A DNA stretch of 64,000 nt, from positions 1,426,001 through 1,490,000 of the forward strand of contig CAXXKR010000004.1 of the NCBI GenBank assembly GCA_963674955.2, given 5' to 3'. The notes below the pieces were generated by a model that worked only from the letters and a program-made list of their open reading frames with translations, had not been told where the DNA came from and made no database searches. The stretch comes from G963674955 sp963674955 (GTDB lineage: Bacteria > Desulfobacterota > Desulfovibrionia > Desulfovibrionales > Desulfovibrionaceae). Positions 26,360 to 35,643 of this stretch are shown here, piece by piece. The translations under genes and the position numbers were made by a program. Numbering within the stretch: position 1 is the stretch's first letter; every line of letters begins with the position of its first letter.

Positions 26360-28318
26360 ATGAAGCTGATTCACAGGGATGAGTGCGTCAACACCGAAAC
26401 GGCCACCCGCAAAGAATGGCTCGACACCAACGGCCTTGGGGGCTACGCCTCCAGCACGATCATAAACTGCCACATGCGCAAGTACCACGGCCTGCTGGTG
26501 GCCTCCCTCAAGGAGCCCAGAGGCAGATTCGTCCTGCTCTCGAAGGTCGAGACTTCCCTTGTGGGCGACGGCAAGGAATTCTTTCTCTCCACCAACAAGT
26601 ACCCCGGCGTCTACCACCCAACGGGCCACCAGTTCGTGGAGGAATTCGAGCAGGGGCTGTACCCGTCCACAACCTACCGGATCGGCCATGCCGTAATCAG
26701 GGAAAGCCTGATGATGGTGCACGGCAGAAACACCGTGCTGCTTTGCTATGAACTGCTGGAGGGCGATGTCGAACCGGACCTCAGGATTCGCCCCATGCTT
26801 GCCTTTCGGGACATCCATTCCCTGGCGAGGGAAAACATGTTCCTGCGTCCCAAGACCTACCCCGAGCGAAACGGCTGCAAGATACAGCCCTACGAGGGCC
26901 TGCCGCCTCTATACATGGGCACCAACAGGTTGTCCGAATTCTTTCCCGGACCGAAGTGGGCCCGCAACGTCGAATACCTTGTGGAGCGGGACCGAGGCTT
27001 CGACTACCAGGAGGACCTGTTCATCCCCGGAATGTTCGAGACAAAGCTCAAAAAAGGCAAGCCGGTCATTTTCGCGGCATCGGTGGACAGGCTGGGAAAT
27101 CTTGAAAAAATGCGCAAGGGCGAAATCCGGCGGCGCGAGGCCGAGTTCGCGGCCTGCAAGGACCGCAGCAGCAAGGTCCAGTGGCTCAAGTACGTGTCGG
27201 ACCAGTTCCTGATCCGCAACGCTTCTGATTTCGCTTCGGTGATCGCCGGTTACCACTGGTTCGGCGAATGGGGCCGCGACACCATGATCGCCCTGCCGGG
27301 ACTGACCTTTTACGCAGGACGCAGGGAATTCGGCGAGAAAGTCCTGGCCGCATACTCGGACCTCGAACGGGGCGGGCTGCTGCCCAACTACCTGGATCAA
27401 AGCTCCGAGCATCTGGCCTACAATTCCGTGGACGCCTCCCTGTGGTTCTTCTGGGCCGTGCAGCAATACCTGAAGACAAAGGGAAGCATGGGCTTCGTAA
27501 TGAAGAAGGTCTACCGGGCGCTGAGGAACATAGTGTCCGCCCATCTGGACGGGCGGGTGCCCCTGTGCGGCATCGGCGAAGACGGCCTGCTTTACGCCGG
27601 GAACGAGAAGACCCAGTTGACCTGGATGGACGCCCAGGCTTTCGGCGGCCCGGTCACGCCCCGCAACGGCGCGGCCGTGGAAATCAATGCCCTGTGGTAC
27701 AACGGGCTGAAGCTGTTTCTAGAATTGGCGGACAAAAAAGACGGAGAACTCGCCGCCCGCGCCCAAAAGGCGGCGGACGCCCTGGCCGCCAACTTCATCG
27801 CCAAATTCTGGAACCATGAAAACAACTGCCTGAACGACGTGGTGCACGAAAGGAGTCCGGACACGGCCATAAGACCCAATCAGATTTTTGCCGTTTCCCT
27901 GCCCCACTCGATGCTGGACATCGACCGGATGCGCGCCGTGGTCAGCACCGTTCAGGCCCACCTGCTGACCCCGTACGGCCTGCGCACCCTGTCGCCGAGA
28001 AATCCGTCCTACTCGCCCTTTTATCGAGGGGACTCGGACGCCCGCGACTCGGCCTACCATCAGGGCATGGTCTGGCCCTGGCTGGCCGGGCACTTCGGCG
28101 AGGCGCTTTTGCGTCAGGCCGAAGACAAGAAAGGCGCCAAGGCTTTTCTGCGCAAATATTTCAAGCCCATTCTGCGCTCGTTTCCAGATGATTTCGGCAT
28201 CGCCTCGATCCCGGAAATATACACGGGCAATCCGCCGCACATCCCGAACGGCTGCATAGCCCAGGCCTGGAGCGTGGGCGAAGCCGTCCGCCTCAACAAC
28301 CTTCTGGGGGGCAAGTAG
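26360..28318 (+). CDS. Amylo-alpha-1,6-glucosidase (glycogen debranching enzyme, GH133-type)
   Basis: 652 aa. The N-terminal domain opens with EWLDTNGLGGYASST and MRKYHGLLVASL, characteristic of the archaeal/bacterial debranching enzyme family. The C-terminal (alpha/alpha)6 barrel contains WFGEWGRDTMIALPGL, LDQSSEHLAYNSVDASLWFF, LTWMDAQ, LRTLSPRNPSYSPFYRGD and YHQGMVWPWLAG, covering the presumed catalytic acids. It hydrolyses alpha-1,6 branch stubs left during glycogen breakdown. ATG 26360 is the family start; a 30-codon upstream extension is AT-rich and unlikely. First gene of a four-gene glycogen operon, four bases before the glycosyltransferase. Confidence 0.93.
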   Translation: MKLIHRDECVNTETATRKEWLDTNGLGGYASSTIINCHMRKYHGLLVASLKEPRGRFVLLSKVETSLVGDGKEFFLSTNKYPGVYHPTGHQFVEEFEQGLYPSTTYRIGHAVIRESLMMVHGRNTVLLCYELLEGDVEPDLRIRPMLAFRDIHSLARENMFLRPKTYPERNGCKIQPYEGLPPLYMGTNRLSEFFPGPKWARNVEYLVERDRGFDYQEDLFIPGMFETKLKKGKPVIFAASVDRLGNLEKMRKGEIRRREAEFAACKDRSSKVQWLKYVSDQFLIRNASDFASVIAGYHWFGEWGRDTMIALPGLTFYAGRREFGEKVLAAYSDLERGGLLPNYLDQSSEHLAYNSVDASLWFFWAVQQYLKTKGSMGFVMKKVYRALRNIVSAHLDGRVPLCGIGEDGLLYAGNEKTQLTWMDAQAFGGPVTPRNGAAVEINALWYNGLKLFLELADKKDGELAARAQKAADALAANFIAKFWNHENNCLNDVVHERSPDTAIRPNQIFAVSLPHSMLDIDRMRAVVSTVQAHLLTPYGLRTLSPRNPSYSPFYRGDSDARDSAYHQGMVWPWLAGHFGEALLRQAEDKKGAKAFLRKYFKPILRSFPDDFGIASIPEIYTGNPPHIPNGCIAQAWSVGEAVRLNNLLGGK

Positions 28319-28322
28319 AGTC

Positions 28323-29609
28323 ATGCGAGTACTCATGTTCGGCTGGGAATTCCCGCCATACATCTCCGGAGGCCTGGGCACCGCCTGCCTCGGCCTGACC
28401 AAGGGGCTGGCCCAGAAAGGGGTGGAAATCCTCTTTGTCCTGCCCCGGCTCGACTCGGAAGACGAAGGCAGGCACCTGAAACTGATGGGCGCCAATCAGG
28501 TTCGCGCCAAGGTCGGCATATCCGAGATATTGGAACTGCGAAACCGCATCAAGGTGCTGGAAGTGCTTTCCCCTTTGCGGCCCTACCTGACTGAGAAGGA
28601 ATACCGCAACATTCTTGAAAACAACAAGTTCCTCACGTCCAGGGACATCCTGGGGGAACTGGACAACGACTTTTCCGGGGGCTACGGCGACAACCTCATG
28701 GCGGAAATCGTGCGCTACAGCGTGGTGGCCGCCCATTTGGCCTCAAAGGAGCATTTCGACGTCATCCACGCCCACGACTGGATGACCGCCCCGGCCGGAA
28801 TCGAGGCCAAGCGGGTCTCCGGCAAGCCCCTTGTGGTCCATGCCCACGCCCTGGAATTCGACCGCAGCGGCGACCACGTGAACCAGAGCGTCTACGACAT
28901 CGAAAGGGCGGGCCTCGAGGCTGCGGACAGAATCATCGTTGTTAGCCACTACACCAAGGACTCCATCGTCAAGCGCTACTCCATCTCCCCGGACAAGATA
29001 ACCGTGGTGCACAACGCCGTATCCAAGGAACGGCGCTTCTGGCAGATGCGGATCGACAAGCCCTTCAAGGAAAAGCTGGTGCTCTTTCTGGGGCGCATAA
29101 CCTTCCAGAAGGGACCGGACTACTTCGTGGAGGCCGCGGCCAAGGTCCTTGAAAAAAACAAGAACGTCCGTTTTGCGATGGCCGGAACCGGCGACATGTT
29201 TCCCCGCATGGTCGAACGCATGGCCCAGTTGCGCATGGCCGACAAGTTCCATTTCCTCGGCTTCGTGCGCGGAGCCGACGTGGAACGCATCTACGCCATG
29301 AGCGACCTCTACGTCATGCCCAGCGTGTCCGAACCTTTCGGCATCACGCCCCTGGAGGCGATGGTCTACAACGTGCCTTCCATCGTCTCAAAGCAATCCG
29401 GAGTGGCCGAAATACTGGACGACGCGGTCAAGATCGATTTCTGGGACGTGGACCAGCTGGCATACGAGATGCTGGACATTCTTGAAAACAAGGATAGGGC
29501 CCGCCAACTGGCGGAAAAGGGAGCTGAGACCCTGAAAAAGATAAAATGGGAAATCGCCGCCGAACGCGTCCTGAAGGTCTACAACGAATTGACCGGAGGT
29601 TTGCGATGA
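28323..29609 (+). CDS. Glycosyltransferase, GT4/GT5 type (glycogen synthase-like)
   Basis: 428 aa with two Rossmann-like domains. The N-terminus MRVLMFGWEFPPYISGGLGT is the starch/glycogen-synthase pattern that binds the glucosyl donor (the usual KxGGL is here SGGLG). The C-terminal half has VLFLGRITFQKGPDYFVEAA and SEPFGITPLEAM, the E-x7-E motif of retaining GT-B enzymes. The exact donor and product are uncertain: glycogen or maltose 1-phosphate synthesis are the likeliest given the operon. Its stop overlaps the start of the GH57 gene (ATGA). Confidence 0.87.
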   Translation: MRVLMFGWEFPPYISGGLGTACLGLTKGLAQKGVEILFVLPRLDSEDEGRHLKLMGANQVRAKVGISEILELRNRIKVLEVLSPLRPYLTEKEYRNILENNKFLTSRDILGELDNDFSGGYGDNLMAEIVRYSVVAAHLASKEHFDVIHAHDWMTAPAGIEAKRVSGKPLVVHAHALEFDRSGDHVNQSVYDIERAGLEAADRIIVVSHYTKDSIVKRYSISPDKITVVHNAVSKERRFWQMRIDKPFKEKLVLFLGRITFQKGPDYFVEAAAKVLEKNKNVRFAMAGTGDMFPRMVERMAQLRMADKFHFLGFVRGADVERIYAMSDLYVMPSVSEPFGITPLEAMVYNVPSIVSKQSGVAEILDDAVKIDFWDVDQLAYEMLDILENKDRARQLAEKGAETLKKIKWEIAAERVLKVYNELTGGLR

Positions 29610-30826
29610 TCTCCGTGTGCTTTTATTTTCAGGTGCACCAGCCCATGCGTCTCGACAAGGGCTACACATTCTTCGACATGGGGCGCAGCCACAACTACCG
29701 GGACGAAACCGCAAACCGCGACATTCTCCGCAAGGTCGCACATAAATGCTACCTGCCCGCAAACCGGATGATGCTCGACCTGATCAACGAATTCAAGGGC
29801 GACTTCAGGATATCCTACGCCATAACGGGCGTGGCCATGGAACAGTTCCAGGAGTTCTGCCCGGAGGTTCTCACCTCTTTCCGGGAACTGGCCGACACCG
29901 GCTGCGTCGAGTTCATAGGGGAGACCCACTACCACTCCCTGGCCTTTCTCTTCTCCAGGGAGGAATTCAGGCGGCAGGTGGCCATGCATGACCGGATACT
30001 CAAGGAATTCTTCGGTTCATCACCCGTCACCTTCCGAAACACGGAACTCATATACAACAACGATCTCGCCCTTGAGATCGAGAAAATGGGCTACAAGGTC
30101 ATCCTGGCCGAAGGGGCCGACCATGTCCTGGGCTGGCGGTCCCCGAATTTCGTCTACCAGCCCCTGGGCTGCTGCAAGCTGAAGGCGCTCCTCAAGAACT
30201 ACCGCCTCTCGGACGATGTCGCCTTCCGCTTCTCGGACCGCAACTGGAACGAATGGCCCATCTCCACCGAGAAATTCGCAGACTGGGTGCATTCCATCGC
30301 GGGCAACGGCGAAGTGGTAAACCTGTTCATGGACTACGAAACAATAGGCGAACACCAGTGGGCGGATACAGGAATCTTCGAATTCTTCAAAACCCTGCCC
30401 AGGGCCATACTCTCCCAACAGGACTTCATCTTCCAAACTCCGGCGGAAGCGGCGGCCCGGCTCGACCCGGTGGCCCAGCTGGACGTACCCCACTTCACGT
30501 CCTGGGCCGACTTGGAACGAGACGTCACGGCCTGGCTGGGCAACCCCATGCAGGATCAGGCCGCGGAGTTGGCGTATTCTCTTGAAAAAAGAGTCCTGGC
30601 CACCAAGGACGCCGGACTCATCGCGACCTGGAGGGAACTGCTGACCAGCGACCATTTCTACTACATGTGCACAAAATGGTTTTCCGACGGGGACGTGCAC
30701 AAGTACTTCAACCCTTACGAAACCCCGCACCAGGCCTTCATCACCTACATGAACGTGCTCAACGACCTGATGTTGACCGTTGACCAAAGACTTGACAATG
30801 AACAATCAGAGGAGAGCGGTCGATGA
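29606..30826 (+). CDS. GH57 family alpha-amylase/glucanotransferase-like enzyme
   Basis: 406 aa. ATG 29606 follows GGAGG and overlaps the preceding stop. GH57 motifs are seen in order: FQVHQPMRL (motif 1 His), GETHYHSLAFL, FRNTELIYNND (the Glu is the expected nucleophile) and LFMDYETIGEHQW (the Asp is the expected acid/base). Such enzymes act on alpha-1,4- or 1,6-glucans inside the cell; the lineage with QVHQP and ETHYHS is usually annotated as alpha-amylase. Branching activity cannot be excluded. It overlaps the synthase-phosphorylase gene by four bases. Confidence 0.92.
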   Translation: MISVCFYFQVHQPMRLDKGYTFFDMGRSHNYRDETANRDILRKVAHKCYLPANRMMLDLINEFKGDFRISYAITGVAMEQFQEFCPEVLTSFRELADTGCVEFIGETHYHSLAFLFSREEFRRQVAMHDRILKEFFGSSPVTFRNTELIYNNDLALEIEKMGYKVILAEGADHVLGWRSPNFVYQPLGCCKLKALLKNYRLSDDVAFRFSDRNWNEWPISTEKFADWVHSIAGNGEVVNLFMDYETIGEHQWADTGIFEFFKTLPRAILSQQDFIFQTPAEAAARLDPVAQLDVPHFTSWADLERDVTAWLGNPMQDQAAELAYSLEKRVLATKDAGLIATWRELLTSDHFYYMCTKWFSDGDVHKYFNPYETPHQAFITYMNVLNDLMLTVDQRLDNEQSEESGR

Positions 30827-33800
30827 GAACCAAATGGCTTTTCGAGGTTTCATGGGAAGTCTGCAACAAGGTGGGCGGCATACACACCGTCATCAGCAGC
30901 AAGGCCGTCGAGGCCATGGCCGCATTCGAGGGCCGCTACGTGGTCATGGGACCGCTACTTGACCGCAACCCGGGCTTTGAGCCGTGCGAACCGCCCCCGG
31001 AACTGAGTCCCGCCCTTGGACGATTGGCCGACAAGGGCCTTAAGACCGCTGTCGGGCGCTGGGAAATTCCGGGCAGGCCCTGGGCCCTGCTCGTGGATTT
31101 TCAAAAGGCCTCTTTCGATCACGACAAGCTTCTCTTTCAACTCTGGAACGACTTCGGCGTGGATTCAATGGCCGGAGGCTGGGATTACATAGAGCCGGTC
31201 CTGTTCAGCACGGCTTCGGCCAAAATAATCGAAGAAATCCACGACGACCTGGAGGAAACGGCCGACATATTCGCCCATTTCCATGAATGGATGTCGGGGG
31301 CCGGCGTACTCTACCTCAAAAAGAACGCCCCCGGCATATCGACGGTTCTCACCACCCACGCCACCATGCTGGGCCGGGCCATGTCCGGTTCCGGAGTGGA
31401 CATCTACGAACGGCTTGAAGAGATCGAGCCCTCGCAGGAGGCCAAACTCTTCGGCGTAACCGCCAAGCACTCCATGGAATCCGTTTCCGCCCGCGAGGCC
31501 GACTGCTTCACCACCGTGTCCAACATCACGCGCCAGGAGGCCGCCCATCTGCTGGGCACGAATCCTTCCGTGGTCACGGTCAACGGATTCAACCTCGAAG
31601 GGTTCGCCGAACCGGCGGCTGTGGCAGCGACGCGCAAGAAGGCGCGCAAGCAACTCGTCAGCCTGTCCTCCCGTTTCCTTGAACGGGAACTGGACCCGGA
31701 CAAGACGTTGCTGATCGCCACCAGCGGGCGCTACGAATTCCACAACAAGGGCATCGACCTTCTCATCGAGAGCCTGGGAAAAATCGACAGACAACTCGCC
31801 GAGTCCGGGGACGAGACCACAGTCGTCTGCTTCCTGCTCGTGAGCTGCGGGTATGCGGGCTTCAGCGACGAGGCGCGCAGGCGTCTCAAGGACGAGAGGT
31901 ACGGCATCGAGAAATACGGCGGGATAGCCACCCACCACCTCGGCGACGCAGACCACGACTCCATCATTCTCAAATGCCGGGAACAAAAGCTGGACAACGA
32001 GGCCGCCAACCGCTGCTGCGTCATCTTCATACCGGTCTACCTGGACGGCAACGACGGCATCCTGAACCTTGAATACTACGACGCCCTGGCCGGCATGGAC
32101 CTGACGGTCTTCCCCTCATTCTACGAGCCCTGGGGCTACACCCCCATGGAAAGCGCGGCCTTTTCCGTTCCCACGGTGACCTCCGACCGCGCCGGATTCG
32201 GCCAATGGATCATGGAAAAGCACCCCGGCGGACACGCGGGAGTTCATGTGCTCAATCGCCTTGAGGACGATTTCGAGACGGCAGTCGTAAAATTGACCGG
32301 CTTTCTGGGCGAGTTCATCGCTTGGGACAAGGACGAGCGGGCCTATCGCTGCAAGGAGGCCAGGAGGATAGCCGAAGAAGCGACCTGGAAGAATTTCTAC
32401 CCGCGCTATGTCGAGGCCTATGAATACGCCGCCGACATCAGGACCGAACGGGTGGCGGGCGTGCAGCGCATGGCCGCAGCTCCGGGCAGGCAGATCAGCT
32501 TCAGCGGAGTCAACACCACCCAGCCAAGGCTGCGCTCCTTTTCCGTCATAACCGAGCTGCCCGAACCCCTGGCAAAGCTTCGGGATATAGCAGAGAACCT
32601 CTGGTGGGTCTGGCACAGGGACGCCCAAAAAATATTCGAATGGATCGACGCCGACAAATGGCGCGCCTGCGGCAGCAATCCGGTTCATTTCCTGGACACC
32701 ATGAACCGCGACCGGCTCAACGAACTTGCTGCGGACCCGGAGTTCATGAATTTCTTCTCAAGCGTCCTGGAACGCTTCGAAGCCTACATGTCCGAGAGCG
32801 GCAAGGCCGATCACTCGGGCATCACTTGGAAAAACCCCATTTCATACTTCTCTATGGAGTTCGGCCTGCACGAGTCCATACCCATCTACTCCGGAGGCCT
32901 CGGCCTGCTGGCGGGCGACCACATCAAGTCGGCCAGCGATCTCAACCTGCCCTTTGTCGGGGTTTCACTGCTCTACAAGAACGGCTACTTCCATCAGAAG
33001 ATCAACGGCAACGGCGACCAGGTGGTGGAATACAGGGAAAACAACTTCGCCTCCATGCCCGTCGCCCCCCTGCACAACGGCGAAACCGAGCGGGTTCTCG
33101 TCACCGTGGACATGCCGGGACGAACGGTTTACGCGCAAATCTGGGAAGTCCGCGTGGGCCGGGCCAAGCTTTACCTGTTGGACACCGACGTGGTGGAGAA
33201 CTCCCGCTCCGACAGGGACATCGGGGCCAAGCTCTATGAACCTTCGTCCAAGGGACGCATCGAACAGGAGATCGTGCTGGGCGTTGGCGGCGTCCGCATG
33301 CTCAAGGCCCTTGATGTCCAACCGAGCATCTATCACCTGAACGAAGGACACTCGGCCTTCCTGCTCTTCGAGCGCATACGCCAGTTGATGCTCATCGACG
33401 GCCAGGATTTTGCCACGGCCAAGGAGGTTGTCAGCGGCTCGACCGTCTTCACCATGCACACCCCGGTTCCGGCGGGCAATGAACAATTCCCAAAATCCCT
33501 GGCCGAAAACTACTTCCGAAAATACGCGACGGAAATGGGCGTGACCTGGGACACGCTCTGGAATCTGGGACACATGTATGCGGAGGAAGCGGACCATTTG
33601 AACATGACGGTCCTGGCCTTGCAGCTTTCCTGCATCAGAAACGGAGTAAGCAGACTGCATGGCGATGTCTCAAGGCGCATGTGGATGGACCTCTGGCGCG
33701 GGTTCCTGCTCAGCGAAGTTCCCGTGGGTCACATCACCAACGGGGTGCACATCACATCCTGGCTCGACGAACGGATGCGCAGCGACATTGAGGAAAGCTG

Positions 33801-35064
33801 CGGACTCTCGGTGCACAAGGCCCTCCTGGACAACGACAGCTGGGACTGCCTGGACGCAATCGACAACCAGCGATTGTGGGAAACCCACGTTGCACTGAAA
33901 AATCGCCTCTATGACAAGGTACGCCGCTCCATCACCGAACAGTGGACCAGAGAGGGGGAACCCCCGAACCGTTTGCGCAAATTCCTGGGCAAACTGAATC
34001 CGGACCACCTGACCCTGTGTTTCGCACGCCGGTGCACGGCCTATAAGAGGCCAACCCTGCTGTTCCACAACCTGAACAAGGTCAAGGAAATTTTCTGCAA
34101 CCCGGAAAGGCCGGTGAACATCCTTTTCGCCGGAAAGGCTCACCCTGCGGACACCATCGGAGCCAGCTACATCAACCTTATCTGCCACCTCGCCAAGCAG
34201 GACGATTTCCTGGGCCAGGTCGTGTTCCTGGAAGGCTACGACATCCGGCTGGCCCGCCTGCTCGTGTCCGGGGCGGACGTCTGGCTCAACACGCCCACCA
34301 GACTCATGGAGGCCAGCGGCACCAGCGGCATGAAGGCGGCGGCAAACGGCATCCCCAACTGCAGTATTCTCGACGGCTGGTGGGACGAGGCCTACGACGG
34401 CCTAAACGGCTGGGCCGTGGGCCAGGGGCTTGTCTACGAGACCCAGGTGAACCAGGATATCGTGGATGCCGAAAATCTCTACGCCGTACTGGAAACGGAT
34501 GTTGTTCCGGAATTCTACGACCGGGGAGAGGACGGCCTGCCCCACGCCTGGCTGAGGCGCATGAAGGAATCCATGAAAACCGCGTTTCGCCAGTACGGCA
34601 CGCACCGCATGGTCCGGGAATATATAAATGGAATGTACCTTCCGACCATGAGCATCTCCAATCGGCGCAACAAAAAGGGCTACGCCCTGGCCCAGGAGAT
34701 CGGCGAATGGCGCAAGCGGATTCCCGGCCGTTTCGCAACCTCCGTCATCAAGGAAGTTCAGGTGGAAGGCATTGTCGGCGACGTGTTCAAGCTGGGCGGG
34801 GAGTTGACGATAAACGCCAAGGTGGACAAGGGACAGCTTCTGGAAGGGGAGGTTCTTGCCGAACTGCTGGTGGCTAATCCAGGCGAAGACCAGATCATAG
34901 ATTGCCTGCCCATGACCCTTAAACACACCGAGGGCAACACCCTGGAGTTCAGCCTCGACTATTCGCCGAACTTTTCAGGCGCCTGCCGCTACGGCGTTCG
35001 CATCATCCCCGTTCATCCGGGACTCGGGTCGAAGTATGAAACCCATCTCATCCGCTGGAGCTGA
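30823..35064 (+). CDS. Fused glycogen synthase-like and alpha-glucan phosphorylase
   Basis: 1413 aa in one frame. The first 570 residues resemble eukaryotic-type (GT3) glycogen synthase: FEVSWEVCNKVGGIHTVI at the N-terminus, HFHEWMSGAGVLYLKK, TTHATMLGRAMSG, and FPSFYEPWGYTPMESAAF near 430. From about residue 580 it is an alpha-glucan phosphorylase of the short type: ENLWWVWHRDAQ, YFSMEFGLHESIPIYSGGLG, HLNEGHSAFL, TMHTPVPAGNEQF and EASGTSGMKAAANG, whose Lys should carry pyridoxal phosphate. One half builds glucan from NDP-glucose, the other releases glucose 1-phosphate, so opposing activities are joined. Starts on an ATGA overlap with GGAG upstream. Last gene of the operon. Similar fusions are, to my knowledge, annotated in some bacteria. 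Confidence 0.93.
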   Translation: MRTKWLFEVSWEVCNKVGGIHTVISSKAVEAMAAFEGRYVVMGPLLDRNPGFEPCEPPPELSPALGRLADKGLKTAVGRWEIPGRPWALLVDFQKASFDHDKLLFQLWNDFGVDSMAGGWDYIEPVLFSTASAKIIEEIHDDLEETADIFAHFHEWMSGAGVLYLKKNAPGISTVLTTHATMLGRAMSGSGVDIYERLEEIEPSQEAKLFGVTAKHSMESVSAREADCFTTVSNITRQEAAHLLGTNPSVVTVNGFNLEGFAEPAAVAATRKKARKQLVSLSSRFLERELDPDKTLLIATSGRYEFHNKGIDLLIESLGKIDRQLAESGDETTVVCFLLVSCGYAGFSDEARRRLKDERYGIEKYGGIATHHLGDADHDSIILKCREQKLDNEAANRCCVIFIPVYLDGNDGILNLEYYDALAGMDLTVFPSFYEPWGYTPMESAAFSVPTVTSDRAGFGQWIMEKHPGGHAGVHVLNRLEDDFETAVVKLTGFLGEFIAWDKDERAYRCKEARRIAEEATWKNFYPRYVEAYEYAADIRTERVAGVQRMAAAPGRQISFSGVNTTQPRLRSFSVITELPEPLAKLRDIAENLWWVWHRDAQKIFEWIDADKWRACGSNPVHFLDTMNRDRLNELAADPEFMNFFSSVLERFEAYMSESGKADHSGITWKNPISYFSMEFGLHESIPIYSGGLGLLAGDHIKSASDLNLPFVGVSLLYKNGYFHQKINGNGDQVVEYRENNFASMPVAPLHNGETERVLVTVDMPGRTVYAQIWEVRVGRAKLYLLDTDVVENSRSDRDIGAKLYEPSSKGRIEQEIVLGVGGVRMLKALDVQPSIYHLNEGHSAFLLFERIRQLMLIDGQDFATAKEVVSGSTVFTMHTPVPAGNEQFPKSLAENYFRKYATEMGVTWDTLWNLGHMYAEEADHLNMTVLALQLSCIRNGVSRLHGDVSRRMWMDLWRGFLLSEVPVGHITNGVHITSWLDERMRSDIEESCGLSVHKALLDNDSWDCLDAIDNQRLWETHVALKNRLYDKVRRSITEQWTREGEPPNRLRKFLGKLNPDHLTLCFARRCTAYKRPTLLFHNLNKVKEIFCNPERPVNILFAGKAHPADTIGASYINLICHLAKQDDFLGQVVFLEGYDIRLARLLVSGADVWLNTPTRLMEASGTSGMKAAANGIPNCSILDGWWDEAYDGLNGWAVGQGLVYETQVNQDIVDAENLYAVLETDVVPEFYDRGEDGLPHAWLRRMKESMKTAFRQYGTHRMVREYINGMYLPTMSISNRRNKKGYALAQEIGEWRKRIPGRFATSVIKEVQVEGIVGDVFKLGGELTINAKVDKGQLLEGEVLAELLVANPGEDQIIDCLPMTLKHTEGNTLEFSLDYSPNFSGACRYGVRIIPVHPGLGSKYETHLIRWS

Positions 35065-35112
35065 TTGGGGGTGAACCCATGCGGAGGAGCTGCCGAAACT
35101 GACCGGCGCGCT

Positions 35113-35643
35113 TTATCGGGCCAGTTCCTTGGCGAAGACCAGACAGTCCTCGCCCTGGGCATAGTAATCCTTGAAGCGGGTCTCCAGAGAGTAGCCGCTT
35201 GATTCGTAGAAGCGCCAGGTTGACGAATACTGTTGGCGGCTCGATGTCTCCAGAAATATCTTTCTGCCGCCCCGGGCCCTGACCCTGCGTTCGACCTCGC
35301 AGATGATCTTCTTGCCGTGGCCTTGGCCCTGCATCTTGCCGTCGACCACGATCCAGTAAAGCCTCCAGCTGTCCCTGGTGCATGGCGCAGGGCCGTAGCA
35401 GGCGAACCCCAAGGGCCGGGAGCGGTCTCCATCCTTCGGCAGGGCCATGATGAACAGATAGCCGCTTTCCTCGCCGTCGGTAATGGCCGCCCAGATAAGC
35501 TCCTTGACGATGGACACTTCCTCTTCCGAAAAGAATCCCGTGCCGGAAGTCATCTCACTGAGCGACCGCACGTCCTTGACTGTCAGTTGGCTGGTAAAGG
35601 CAATCCCGCCGCAAGAGTCGGAGTCATCCAATTCAATTGTCAT
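35113..35643 (-). CDS. GNAT-family N-acetyltransferase
   Basis: 176 aa. The acetyl-CoA pyrophosphate loop is MQGQGHGKKI, after WIVVDGK, and the C-terminal part has RFYESSGYSLETRFKDYY, normal for GNAT enzymes. It is the last gene of a cluster with a lysine 2,3-aminomutase and two ATP-grasp ligases. In archaea and some bacteria, beta-lysine is acetylated on N6 by AblB, but AblB is about 270 aa and this protein is much shorter, so identity with AblB is not claimed. ATG 35643 is used; GTG 35652 with AAGG seven bases upstream is an equally good start. It overlaps the ATP-grasp gene. Confidence 0.85.
   Translation of the reverse strand: MTIELDDSDSCGGIAFTSQLTVKDVRSLSEMTSGTGFFSEEEVSIVKELIWAAITDGEESGYLFIMALPKDGDRSRPLGFACYGPAPCTRDSWRLYWIVVDGKMQGQGHGKKIICEVERRVRARGGRKIFLETSSRQQYSSTWRFYESSGYSLETRFKDYYAQGEDCLVFAKELAR

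Noticed and set aside
35113..35643. Naming the acetyltransferase ablB (beta-lysine N6-acetyltransferase)
   Set aside because: Context fits, but the protein is about 100 residues shorter than AblB and has no specific AblB motif that I can recognise.
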